A DNA stretch of 64,000 nt, taken from NCBI RefSeq assembly GCF_018531495.1, contig NZ_JAHDTI010000001.1, positions 682,001 through 746,000 of the forward strand, read 5' to 3'. Positions 1-7,076 of this stretch are shown here, in pieces; the first letter of the stretch is position 1, and every line of letters begins with the position of its first letter. Below the pieces are notes generated by a model, which saw nothing but the letters and a program-made list of their open reading frames with translations, was not told the origin of the DNA and did no database searches. The position numbers and the translations under genes are program-made. This DNA comes from Nonomuraea sediminis (GTDB taxonomy: Bacteria > Actinomycetota > Actinomycetes > Streptosporangiales > Streptosporangiaceae).

Positions 1-53
1 CACGTGCTGGATTCTTCAGTTGGAGCCACCGAGGGAAGAGGCGCCCCGCCACC

Positions 54-71
54 GTAAGCGGTACCGCTATC
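54..71 (-). promoter_or_regulatory. 18-bp dyad repeat, copy 1
   Basis: The core GCGGTACCGC is at 58-67 with right flank TATC; the left flank is degenerate. It lies just after the DnaJ-like gene stop (77) and would precede the next leftward gene outside the window. Confidence 0.6.
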
Positions 72-76
72 GGCCG

Positions 77-601
77 TCATCTTGCTCTCGGCGCCCGCCC
101 CGTCGCGTCATAGGTGACCCGCCGGCCGGGATCGGACAGGACGTGGTACGCCTCCCCGATCTCCTGGAACCTCTCCGCCACCGCCGGGTCGGGGTTGACG
201 TCTGGATGCAGCTGCCGGGCCAGCCTCCGGTACGCCCTCTTGATGTCGTCCTGGCTCGCGGTCCTCACGACGCCGAGCAGGTCGTACAGGTGTCCGGCTG
301 GCGGCGTCGCAGGCCTCTGTGGTGGCGGGGGCTGGGTTTGGACGCGTGGCCTGCCAGTGCAGGTGGCGGCGTGCGGCTTCATCCGCTTCGCTGGGGGGAC
401 GAGCGGACGGTCCTTGGTGATGCGGTGGGACCGCAGAACCCCGTGGACGTCCTTCCACACGGCGGTGTTGCCTTCCGGATGCGGGTCCGGGTCCACCGCG
501 AGGTCTGCGCTGTTCTCGGTTCGGGTCCACCGGACATACTTGCCGCACGGCAGCTTGTCCTTCGTCCCCATGCATGGCTTGAGGTCAGCTCGGGAGAACA
601 C
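77..601 (-). CDS. DnaJ-domain protein with N-terminal Cys region
   Basis: The 174-residue product ends in a J-domain (about residues 103-170) with helix II, the HPD tripeptide at 132-134 and the following conserved helix. J-domains stimulate the ATPase of Hsp70 (DnaK). The first 60 residues carry C10, C19 and a DPDPHPEGN stretch that recalls small actinophage proteins of unknown function, so the gene looks like a fusion. The start is GTG at 601, preceded by GGAGGGG. No G/F region or zinc-finger domain of full-length DnaJ is present. A role in recruiting host DnaK during phage replication is plausible but inferred. Confidence 0.75.
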   Translation of the reverse strand: MFSRADLKPCMGTKDKLPCGKYVRWTRTENSADLAVDPDPHPEGNTAVWKDVHGVLRSHRITKDRPLVPPAKRMKPHAATCTGRPRVQTQPPPPQRPATPPAGHLYDLLGVVRTASQDDIKRAYRRLARQLHPDVNPDPAVAERFQEIGEAYHVLSDPGRRVTYDATGRAPRAR

Positions 602-641
602 GCTGCCCCTCCGTGTCCGGATCGGGCAGGGTCGCGGTCAT
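585..641 (-). CDS. Possible 18-residue coupled mini-ORF
   Basis: Its ATG (641-639) overlaps the stop of the upstream gene as ATGA, and its TGA (587-585) lies just inside the DnaJ-like gene, whose GTG start is at 601. The product would be 18 residues beginning MTATLPDPD. The arrangement suits translational coupling rather than a functional peptide. A similar mini-ORF occurs at 1768-1818. Confidence 0.3.
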   Translation of the reverse strand: MTATLPDPDTEGQRVLPS

Positions 642-1768
642 GAAGAGGCTCCGCCGTACCGGGCGAACACGGCGTTGATGGCGGCGAGCTCGGCCCGCGC
701 CTGCTCCCCCTCGACCTCGGCCGTGCCGAGCCTGATCTGCAGGTCGTCGCGCTCGGTGCGCACCTTATCCAGCTCGCGCTTCGTCTCGTCCCGTTCGAGG
801 ATCGCCTGGTCTCGCTCGGCCTCAGTCCGCTGGATGGCCTGCTCGAACCCGATGAGCGCCCGCAGCGCCGGACCAGCGGGCGCTGGCGGCGCGACAGCGG
901 CGGGGGCCGATGTGACCGTCTTGACGGGCGCGGCCGCGACAGTCCGGGGGCCGGGTTTGGGCGTGGTCTTGGTGACGGTCAGGCCGCCGTTGTTCCACTC
1001 GAGCGCGACCCACCACACGGGCGGGGTGGCGCGAGGCCGGTGGCAGCGGGTGTGCTCAGTCCGGTTCAGGTACTGCCGGACTTCCTTCTCATGCAGGGCG
1101 TCCCAGTCGGAGCAGGCGGCCTTGATGATGTCGGCGAGGGCACCGCACCACTGGACGCCGACAACGCCGCCGTTGGTCAGCTGCTTGTCTCCCTGCTCGC
1201 GGGCCGCCTCGCGCAGCAGCCCCCACAGGGCTTCGGCGTCGGCCGCGATGTCGCGGGGCTTGATCCTGGTGACGTTGGCGGACTCGCCGATCGTCGGCAC
1301 AGCGGTGTCTCCTTCGGTGGTGGCGGTGACGGGGGTGGTGTTGGTGAGGTAGGCGATCACCTCGGCCTCGCGGGCGTGCAGCATGTCCGCGTACGGCTTG
1401 GCCTCGACCGGTCCGGGGGTGTGGAGGAGGCCGCCCGACACGTATGGCTTGATGCCGTTCGCGCGGGCCGCGGACAGGAGCGCTTCGACGCTCCACCAGG
1501 TGTCACGGGGCATGGTGTCGGCTTTCTCAGTGGCGAGGTCGGTGGCGGCGACCATGGGTGAAGGCTTCGTAGGGTGGTCGTGCAGCAGGGAGCGAATCTT
1601 CGTCCGGTAGTTGTCCAGGCCCCGGCCCATGGCCTGCAGCGGGATCTCGCCTGTGCGGCCGTTGTCGGGGTTGGTGATCAGCCAGCGGCCGTTAGCGAGC
1701 TGCATCGTGAAGCCCAGACGTTCCGTCTCGGCCTCAACGAGCTTGCGTACATCGGACTTGCTGGTCAT
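638..1768 (-). CDS. Hypothetical phage protein with C-terminal coiled coil
   Basis: The 376-residue product starts at ATG 1768, which overlaps the preceding stop as TAATG; an upstream in-frame extension would run through the neighbouring gene and is rejected. The last 75 residues are rich in E, R, Q and L with heptad spacing and form a probable coiled coil. The middle has an A/P-rich linker. Residues 1-50 contain the segment LANGRWLITNPDNGRTGEI, which could be a small beta-rich domain. I recognise no catalytic motif or family. It lies in the leftward early-gene cassette. Confidence 0.7.
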   Translation of the reverse strand: MTSKSDVRKLVEAETERLGFTMQLANGRWLITNPDNGRTGEIPLQAMGRGLDNYRTKIRSLLHDHPTKPSPMVAATDLATEKADTMPRDTWWSVEALLSAARANGIKPYVSGGLLHTPGPVEAKPYADMLHAREAEVIAYLTNTTPVTATTEGDTAVPTIGESANVTRIKPRDIAADAEALWGLLREAAREQGDKQLTNGGVVGVQWCGALADIIKAACSDWDALHEKEVRQYLNRTEHTRCHRPRATPPVWWVALEWNNGGLTVTKTTPKPGPRTVAAAPVKTVTSAPAAVAPPAPAGPALRALIGFEQAIQRTEAERDQAILERDETKRELDKVRTERDDLQIRLGTAEVEGEQARAELAAINAVFARYGGASS

Positions 1769-1818
1769 TACGGGTTGCCCCGCCAGTCGGTGAGCGTCAT
1801 CGGCTGCTGGTCGGTCAT
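1768..1818 (-). CDS. Possible 16-residue coupled mini-ORF
   Basis: It encodes MTDQQPMTLTDWRGNP. Its ATG overlaps the upstream stop (ATGA at 1818-1815) and its stop overlaps the next start (TAATG at 1770-1766). It bridges two genes that would otherwise be about 45 bp apart, so it may simply carry ribosomes across the gap. Confidence 0.35.
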   Translation of the reverse strand: MTDQQPMTLTDWRGNP

Positions 1819-2330
1819 CGGCTGTCTCCCTTGTGGGTGCAGGTGGCGACGGTCTCGCCGTGCAGGGCGAGGTGTTCCGCGCAGGGCCAGGTGGGGCAGG
1901 CATCGTTCGTGCAGTGGGTCACGGGCCGGGGCGCGCACATCGGACACATACTCAGGACCCCCTTGAGCCACTGCTTGTCGTGAGCGGGGCACGTAATCCA
2001 CGTCTCGGTCGTGGTCGGCTGGTGGCGGGCGTCGATACGGTCGAACGCGGCGCGAAGATCGGTGCCGTCCCGCTTGTCGAGAGGGGCGTCGCTGACGGAC
2101 ATTTCGGTCCTTCCGATGGCGGCCCAGTTCACGGCCTCGTCGATGATCACGAGAGAGGCGCGCTGCCCCTGCCAGGCTCGGCGCGCCTTCATGCGTTCCT
2201 TGATCTGGTCTTGAGTCGGCGGGGTCCAGCCGTGCCAGCCGGCCAAGCGGGTCCACCGCTGGAAGTGGCCGAGCTGCGCGATGCCGCACCAGCGGCACCC
2301 GCTCGGCTGCGCGACCACCCGCTCAGCCAT
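1815..2330 (-). CDS. Hypothetical Cys-rich protein
   Basis: The 171-residue product starts at ATG 2330 (MAERVVAQPSG), overlapping the preceding gene by 8 bp. It has several cysteine pairs: C-x2-C near residue 14, and in the C-terminal third CP/CPMC/C/CP/C/C spacing that suggests one or two zinc ribbons. The centre holds a VIIDEAVNW segment that resembles a Walker B strand, but no P-loop is present. Family unknown; it is part of the leftward early cassette. Confidence 0.6.
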   Translation of the reverse strand: MAERVVAQPSGCRWCGIAQLGHFQRWTRLAGWHGWTPPTQDQIKERMKARRAWQGQRASLVIIDEAVNWAAIGRTEMSVSDAPLDKRDGTDLRAAFDRIDARHQPTTTETWITCPAHDKQWLKGVLSMCPMCAPRPVTHCTNDACPTWPCAEHLALHGETVATCTHKGDSR

Positions 2331-2688
2331 GGCTGCGGCGCACCCTGCGCCGATCCCGCCGCGACATGTACAGCTGGATGCCGTAGGAGCCGCCACGGCG
2401 GTGGGCGATCCACTCGGCTTCGGTGTAGCCGCCGACCTCGACGCCGACCGTCCGCACGGTCTCGACCAGCTCGGTCATTGACATGGGGAACATGTGGCTC
2501 TCCGCGTCGAGCCACATGACGAACCCGGCGGCACGGCCGCGGGCGAACTGGGAGAGTTGCAGGCGCGCGGTGAACGGCTCCGGAGCGCGCCACACCACCT
2601 CCCCCTCAGGCACCCACGGCTTGCGCAGGAGGTTGCCGAACTCGTCGAACGGCACCATCGCCTTGTCGTCGTCCAGGTCAGCGGACAT
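2323..2688 (-). CDS. Hypothetical protein, 121 residues
   Basis: The start is set at ATG 2688 (MSADLDDDK), 10 bp inside the preceding gene; longer readings use another gene's frame. The product is acidic at the start and basic at its very end (RRDRRRVRRSHG). No family recognised. The next gene starts 8 bp upstream of its stop. Confidence 0.6.
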   Translation of the reverse strand: MSADLDDDKAMVPFDEFGNLLRKPWVPEGEVVWRAPEPFTARLQLSQFARGRAAGFVMWLDAESHMFPMSMTELVETVRTVGVEVGGYTEAEWIAHRRGGSYGIQLYMSRRDRRRVRRSHG

Positions 2689-2941
2689 CGGTCTTGTCTC
2701 CCTTGTTGAGCTGGGCCAGGGCGTGGCGGGCGATGTCCGCGCCATGCAGCCCGGTCGGCGGTGCGGGCGGAGCGGGTGGAGCCGCCGGCGGGGTGTGGGT
2801 CCACCTGTTTGCGCGGAGCCACGTGATGAACTCGAATGCGAAGTCGGTCGTGCTGGCCCGGTCTTCGGGTTCGGCGTGGTCGCGGTCGTAGACGCGGTGG
2901 GCGAGCGCCCGTATCGCGCTCTCTGTGGCGTCGCTCGTCAC
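2678..2941 (-). CDS. Hypothetical protein, 87 residues
   Basis: GTG 2941 overlaps the WhiB gene stop as GTGA. The product begins with helical residues, then a segment containing TDFAFEFITWLRANRW, followed by a P/A-rich linker (PPAAPPAPPAPPTG) and a short helix. No family recognised. Confidence 0.55.
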   Translation of the reverse strand: MTSDATESAIRALAHRVYDRDHAEPEDRASTTDFAFEFITWLRANRWTHTPPAAPPAPPAPPTGLHGADIARHALAQLNKGDKTDVR

Positions 2942-3231
2942 GATGCCTGCCTTCCTTCTCGTTTCCTGCGGAGTTGGCGGCGCCGGTAGGAGGTGCGTTC
3001 GTCCTCGTCGAGGCCTCCGGAGACGCCGTGCTGGGTCGCGCTGACCTGCACGTGCCACTGCAGGCACTCGTCCGTGACAGGGCACTGGCGGCAGATCGCC
3101 TTGGCCTTGTTGACCCGGGTCTCCTTCTGTTTGGTCGTCTCCCGGGTTTCTCCTTCACCTGGCCCGTAGAACAGGGCCAGGTCCTTGCCCTTGCAGGCGG
3201 CTCGGCCCTGCCACGCGAGCGGGCCGGCCAT
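2938..3231 (-). CDS. WhiB-family iron-sulfur transcription factor
   Basis: The 97-residue product has the four WhiB cysteines C13, C47, C50 and C56 (C-x33-C-x2-C-x5-C), which bind a [4Fe-4S] cluster. Next come the turn GVSGGLDEDER, with serine replacing the usual W, and a basic tail (RRRQLRRKREGR) for DNA contact. WhiB-like proteins act with the primary sigma factor. Phage versions such as that of TM4 can interfere with host WhiB2 and cell division; whether this one does is inference. ATG 3231 overlaps the upstream stop as ATGA. Confidence 0.9.
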   Translation of the reverse strand: MAGPLAWQGRAACKGKDLALFYGPGEGETRETTKQKETRVNKAKAICRQCPVTDECLQWHVQVSATQHGVSGGLDEDERTSYRRRQLRRKREGRQAS

Positions 3232-3551
3232 CAGCGCCTCCGCTCGGTCAGTCCCAACCTGCGGGCGGCCGCGCTGTACCGTTCGGCTTGGCGGGTCGAC
3301 ACCCGCATGGCGTCGGCGACCTCGTGCAGTGTCTTGCCGTCGTTAAGCAGGTCTGCGCATGTGTGGACCTTCGCGAGGCTCCGCGCCGTGACCGGCATCC
3401 AGGCCGGGCCCTGCTCGGGCCGGATGACCCGGTATCCAGCGTTGCCGAGCGCGTCGAGGATGTCGGTGGCGGTGGGCGTGGCCGCCGACAGGACGTCGGA
3501 GATGACGTCGGTGGCGGCGATAGCGGTTCCGCTTTCAGCATGCGCGTTCAC
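3231..3551 (-). CDS. Small HTH protein
   Basis: GTG 3551 overlaps the upstream stop as GTGA and gives 106 residues. The C-terminal half contains a helix-turn-helix of the sigma/resolvase type (about residues 70-100: LLNDGKTLHEVADAMRVS, then TRQAERYSAAARRLGL), so DNA binding is likely. Codons 5-11 coincide with a copy of the 18-bp dyad repeat, one of two copies inside a gene. Confidence 0.65.
   Translation of the reverse strand: MNAHAESGTAIAATDVISDVLSAATPTATDILDALGNAGYRVIRPEQGPAWMPVTARSLAKVHTCADLLNDGKTLHEVADAMRVSTRQAERYSAAARRLGLTERRR
3519..3536 (-). promoter_or_regulatory. 18-bp dyad repeat, copy 2 (intragenic)
   Basis: The sequence GATAGCGGTTCCGCTTTC lies within the first codons of the small HTH gene (start 3551) and encodes E-S-G-T-A-I. 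It is the only copy with A at position 4. Confidence 0.55.
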
Positions 3552-4474
3552 GCGGACTCCCGCAGCTTGTCTAGGTGGATCTTCGCCCGGAGTAGGGCCC
3601 GCTCCAGCGCTTCCCAACTCGTGCCGAGCCGCTCCGCGAGGCGGTCCCGGTCGATCTCCTCGGTGTCGGGGTCGATGGGCGGGTCAGTAGCGAGGATGAA
3701 TCGGGCGTCTTCGATCAGGGCCTTGCGGTTCCGCATGTTCCGCATTCCGTCGAGGGTGCCCCGCTCCTTGAGTCGGCCGAGGTGGTTGTCGCACAACAGC
3801 CGCTCGTCCTTCGACCCGTGGACGCAGGTCGGGTGAGAGCAGCGAACCATCTGCCACGGCTTGGCCTCGGGGTCGTCGATGGCGTCGGCCCACGCCTCCG
3901 CCGGGAACCACTCGTTGGTGACCGCCTCCTTACGGCAGCTGCTGACGGCGGACGCTCGCATGTGCTCATACGGGTTGAGCTGGATCAACTCTTCGTACGT
4001 CTCCCGGATCAGGCGGGCAGTCCGCAGGAGAACCGTGGTCCTCTCACCGCGCCGGAGGATTTTGAGCCCCACCCAGGCGGCTCCCGCGCGGTCGGACACC
4101 TGCCGCACAGACCATCCGGCGACGGCGAGGGCACGCAGCCGCCGCATGGACCCCACTGCGTTCACCATGCAGTTGTCAGGCAGGTCGTCCACGCTCACGG
4201 TGAGGAGCGCATCGGAGATTCGCGCCGTGATCCGGCGGGGCGGGGGAAGCTGACGGGACGGGGTACCTTCGGCGATGTGCTGGACGTTCGTGCCGTACAC
4301 GCCAGCGAGGTCGCCGATGGCGTCGTAGCTGACGAGCCAGATGCGGTGTAGCGCGAGCACGTGCTGGCGTGCCTCGTCGGCATCGACGAGGCCCCGCCAG
4401 GTGCCTGCTTTCATCTGCTGGTAGCGAGCTTGCCCGTAGCGGCGCCGGGCTTCGGCGACTGCGCTGCGGGTCAC
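3548..4474 (-). CDS. Phage HTH DNA-binding protein
   Basis: The 308-residue product starts at GTG 4474, overlapping the upstream stop as GTGA. Several helix-turn-helix-like segments are visible: about 50-75 (IWLVSYDAIGDLAGVYGTNVQHIA), about 110-130 (RRLRALAVAGWSVRQVSDRAG) and the C-terminus (RDRLAERLGTSWEALERALLRA). A cysteine cluster (C-x4-C, later C) follows in the centre. Multi-HTH proteins of this build are common in the early regions of actinophages; the target is unknown. Confidence 0.6.
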   Translation of the reverse strand: MTRSAVAEARRRYGQARYQQMKAGTWRGLVDADEARQHVLALHRIWLVSYDAIGDLAGVYGTNVQHIAEGTPSRQLPPPRRITARISDALLTVSVDDLPDNCMVNAVGSMRRLRALAVAGWSVRQVSDRAGAAWVGLKILRRGERTTVLLRTARLIRETYEELIQLNPYEHMRASAVSSCRKEAVTNEWFPAEAWADAIDDPEAKPWQMVRCSHPTCVHGSKDERLLCDNHLGRLKERGTLDGMRNMRNRKALIEDARFILATDPPIDPDTEEIDRDRLAERLGTSWEALERALLRAKIHLDKLRESA

Positions 4475-5022
4475 CGGGTCACCTCTGGCCACGTCAGCTT
4501 GTCCAGCGCGGCCCGGTGTGTCTTCGGCATGTCGGCCAGCGGGTGGCCGAGGTGGTCGGCGCCCATCGCGGCCAGGGTGGCGGCGTCGGCCATGTCGTGG
4601 TTGCCGCGGGTGACGAACATCGGCAGGCGGCGGGCGATCGAATCGACGATCTCGCCCTTGCTGCCGGAGCCCTTGCCGAGCGCGTACGTCTTCAGCGTGG
4701 CCTGCGGCACCTCGACGATGGGCACTCCGGCGTCCGCGATGGTGCCCATCACTCGGTAGTACAGGTAGGACCGCTCACCGGCGCCGCCGCGGCCGCCGTC
4801 CTGCCGGTTGAACACGAGCTTCTCGACCAGGACGAGGTCGGCCTTCTCGGCGTTGGTGAGCACGATGATTGTGCTGGCCAGGTCGTTGAGGGTTCGGTAG
4901 CGCATGCGCAGGGGCAGCTTGGTGATGCCGTCGCGTCCGACCTTTTCGCACCAGCCGAGTCCGGTGGCCATGCCGGTGCTGGTGATGGAAAGGTCGAGGC
5001 CGACGATGTGGGGGGAAGTCAC
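4471..5022 (-). CDS. RuvC/RNase H-fold nuclease-like protein
   Basis: The product (183 residues from GTG 5022; another GTG at 5031 adds three) opens with IVGLDLSITSTGMA, the first acidic strand of the RuvC/RNase H fold. A second acidic strand (ADLVLVEKL) and a C-terminal GNHDMADAATLA segment supply the further acidic residues expected. RuvC-like enzymes cut Holliday junctions, and phage forms help resolve replication or recombination intermediates before packaging. The start overlaps the upstream stop as GTGA. Confidence 0.75.
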   Translation of the reverse strand: MTSPHIVGLDLSITSTGMATGLGWCEKVGRDGITKLPLRMRYRTLNDLASTIIVLTNAEKADLVLVEKLVFNRQDGGRGGAGERSYLYYRVMGTIADAGVPIVEVPQATLKTYALGKGSGSKGEIVDSIARRLPMFVTRGNHDMADAATLAAMGADHLGHPLADMPKTHRAALDKLTWPEVTR

Positions 5023-5261
5023 GGTCTCCACTCCTTGGGGGTTCTGAGGATCTTGTGCAGGTCGTGGTCAAGGAAGTAGTCGGACCACATGGCGGGGTCC
5101 TTTGCGACCTGCTCGGCTGGTCGGGCGGCCCGGTGGTTGCGATTGCTGCGGAGGCGTCGCCGTTCAGCACGCCAGCTGAGTAGGGACAGTGCGACCAACC
5201 CGGCGGTGGCCAGCACGCAGAGCCCGCCGATCACCGCCAGGATGTCCTTCACGACGGTCAC
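5019..5261 (-). CDS. Small single-pass membrane protein
   Basis: The 80-residue product has one N-terminal hydrophobic helix (about residues 5-28, ILAVIGGLCVLATAGLVALSLL) followed by a very basic stretch (RAERRRLRSNRNHRAARPAE), which predicts a cytoplasmic C-terminus. GTG 5261 overlaps the upstream stop. Paired with the membrane protein upstream. No family recognised. Confidence 0.55.
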   Translation of the reverse strand: MTVVKDILAVIGGLCVLATAGLVALSLLSWRAERRRLRSNRNHRAARPAEQVAKDPAMWSDYFLDHDLHKILRTPKEWRP

Positions 5262-5653
5262 GCGTCGCCGTCCGTGTGGAGTGCGTCGAGCTGGGCGCGC
5301 AGCGACGTCTTCTCGGCTACCGTCGTCATCAGGTCACGTTCGGCCGACTCGGCGCGCTCCTCCTGGATGGTGCGCTCCTCGCTCAGCTTGTACACCAGCT
5401 CCGAGGCGGCTTCGTACTGGGCGCGCAGCGCAGTCATCTCGTCCGCCAGGTCGCGCCGGGCAAGTTCGATGCCGACGACCAGGCCGAGCATGATGCCGAC
5501 GACGAGGCAGACCACGGCGATGACGAGCGCCCACACGCCGCCGAAGATCACCAGGCCGCCGAAGAACGCGGCGGCCACGCCGAACACGAGGTACTTCTGA
5601 TATGGCTCGGCCTTCGCGGCGAAGATCTCGACCTTCACTTCGCTGCGGCTCAT
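5258..5653 (-). CDS. Membrane protein with C-terminal coiled coil
   Basis: Of the 131 residues, about 20-65 form two closely spaced hydrophobic helices. Residues 66-125 are E/R/A/L-rich with heptads, a likely coiled coil. ATG 5653 overlaps the upstream stop as ATGA. A membrane anchor for an assembly is a reasonable guess; superinfection exclusion or host-membrane function cannot be told apart from sequence. Confidence 0.55.
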   Translation of the reverse strand: MSRSEVKVEIFAAKAEPYQKYLVFGVAAAFFGGLVIFGGVWALVIAVVCLVVGIMLGLVVGIELARRDLADEMTALRAQYEAASELVYKLSEERTIQEERAESAERDLMTTVAEKTSLRAQLDALHTDGDA

Positions 5654-6039
5654 CCCACGCCGCCCTCGAGGGCTGCGTCGATGCGGGCCTGCTGGTCGGC
5701 GGGAACGTGCGGCCGTACCGCCGCCGCGATGACACTGGTCGCGGGCCGGCCTGCAAATCCCTGGCCTTCGACCTTCGCCTCCACGGCGAGCAGTCTCTTG
5801 ATGTCCCCCGGGAGCTCCACGTGGTGCTCAGCCAGGGTGTGCGCGAGGGCCTCGACGGTGGGGATCTCGCATGGTGTCGCGCCGATCCAGAACACCTCGA
5901 TCTCGTTATCGAACTCGTCGCCGGGCGCGGGCGGGTCGAACGACATCGCGAAGAACGTCGCGAGCGGCCGGTCCCAGCCGACCGAGGTAACGCGGCGGAG
6001 CGGTGACCCGGGCGGGTTGGGAATGATGTGACGGCTCAT
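5650..6039 (-). CDS. Hypothetical protein, 129 residues
   Basis: The start is set at ATG 6039 (MSRHIIPNPPG); the longer reading runs through the preceding gene. The product is acidic in the middle (PPAPGDEFDNEIEVFW) and helical at the C-terminus. No known family. Confidence 0.6.
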   Translation of the reverse strand: MSRHIIPNPPGSPLRRVTSVGWDRPLATFFAMSFDPPAPGDEFDNEIEVFWIGATPCEIPTVEALAHTLAEHHVELPGDIKRLLAVEAKVEGQGFAGRPATSVIAAAVRPHVPADQQARIDAALEGGVG

Positions 6040-6052
6040 GATGGGGCCTTCC

Positions 6053-6325
6053 TCAGTGGTTGTCGTCGGCGCGGACCTGGAGGAGGGCCACGCCGTCGTT
6101 GGTGTTCTTGGCCAGCTCGAGCGCGGCGTCGTAGCCGGGGAACGCTGTGGAGAGCTGGAGTCGGTTGTGCGCGTCGGCGGCGTCGAACGCGGCGAGCAGC
6201 TTCTGGACGAAGGTGCTGCCGGGTGAACCGCCCTGGCCGAGGTGGAACAGGATGTGTGCGGCAATCTCCGGGGTGATGTGCGGGTCGCTGATCACGCGAA
6301 CTCCCGTGGCGGTGGTGTCAGGCAT
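6053..6325 (-). CDS. Hypothetical phage protein, 90 residues
   Basis: The sequence shows a helical segment (ITPEIAAHILFHLGQGGSPGSTFVQKLLAAF) and an FPGYDAALELA motif, reminiscent of short conserved actinophage proteins without assigned function. It lies 13 bp after and 13 bp before its leftward neighbours. Confidence 0.6.
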   Translation of the reverse strand: MPDTTATGVRVISDPHITPEIAAHILFHLGQGGSPGSTFVQKLLAAFDAADAHNRLQLSTAFPGYDAALELAKNTNDGVALLQVRADDNH

Positions 6326-6338
6326 GGAGGACGAGGAG

Positions 6339-6593
6339 TCAGGCGGTGGCGTTCTCGCGGGCGTACTGGTCGGCGTCGAGCTTCTGCAGCGCGGCCACGA
6401 TGTCGCCGCGCCAGCCGACGACAGCGCCGGACAGCTTGTCGGCGATCTGCAGGGCTTCCAGCAGGGCGGCCCGGTCGTTCAGCGCGGCGGGGTAGCGGCG
6501 GTTCCCCATCGCGAGGACGGTCTCCTGAGCGGCCAGCTGGTGCTCGATCGTGGCGGGGGTGACGTCGTTGTACTCGACGGTGATGGACTTCAT
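6339..6593 (-). CDS. Hypothetical protein, 84 residues
   Basis: Largely helical and acidic-neutral; no cysteines and no recognisable motif. ATG 6593 follows an AAGGAG-type ribosome site. Part of the leftward early cassette. Confidence 0.55.
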   Translation of the reverse strand: MKSITVEYNDVTPATIEHQLAAQETVLAMGNRRYPAALNDRAALLEALQIADKLSGAVVGWRGDIVAALQKLDADQYARENATA

Positions 6594-6653
6594 GGGGCAC
6601 TCCTTGAGGGGCGAACCCGGCGTCGGCAGTGCGTGACGCCGGGCCGAGGTTGG

Positions 6654-7076
6654 TCAGGCGAAGTAGTCGGGCTTGATCGGGGCGTACGGGTCCTCGACCT
6701 CCTCGCCGTGCCAGGCGTTGGCGAGGCGGACGAGGACGACCCACGCGGCGTCGTGGACCGTGCGGGCCAGCGGCGTTCCGAGGCGGGCGGCTTCGGACAG
6801 GCTCTGGTGCACGTCGCGGATCCGCTCCAGGCGCTCCCGTAGCTCGTCGAGCTGGTGGCGGGCGTGCTCGTAGTCCTCGCGGACCGTGGGCTCGGGCACG
6901 TACTCGACGAGCAGCCCAAACGCCTTGCAGAGCAGGCAGTTGCGGCGGCTCTCACACGCTCCCGCGTGCCGCGCGATCTCCGCGAAGAGGGCGGTGCGCC
7001 GCTCGCGCTCGCGCTTGAGCCGCGCGAGTCGGTCAGCGCAGAGCGCCGCCCGCTGATCGTTGGTCAGCGTCATCAC
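6654..7076 (-). CDS. Hypothetical helical protein with Cys knuckle
   Basis: The 140-residue product has a C-x6-C-x2-C cluster near residues 40-51 (CESRRNCLLC), flanked by charged helices that could be coiled coil (about 65-100). Metal binding is possible. Its start overlaps the stop of the Gp3-like gene by 4 bp, indicating co-translation. Confidence 0.55.
   Translation of the reverse strand: MMTLTNDQRAALCADRLARLKRERERRTALFAEIARHAGACESRRNCLLCKAFGLLVEYVPEPTVREDYEHARHQLDELRERLERIRDVHQSLSEAARLGTPLARTVHDAAWVVLVRLANAWHGEEVEDPYAPIKPDYFA

Noticed and set aside
1-50. A stretch resembling an anticodon arm on the minus strand
   Set aside because: No acceptor stem, D-arm or T-arm could be built within the window edge.
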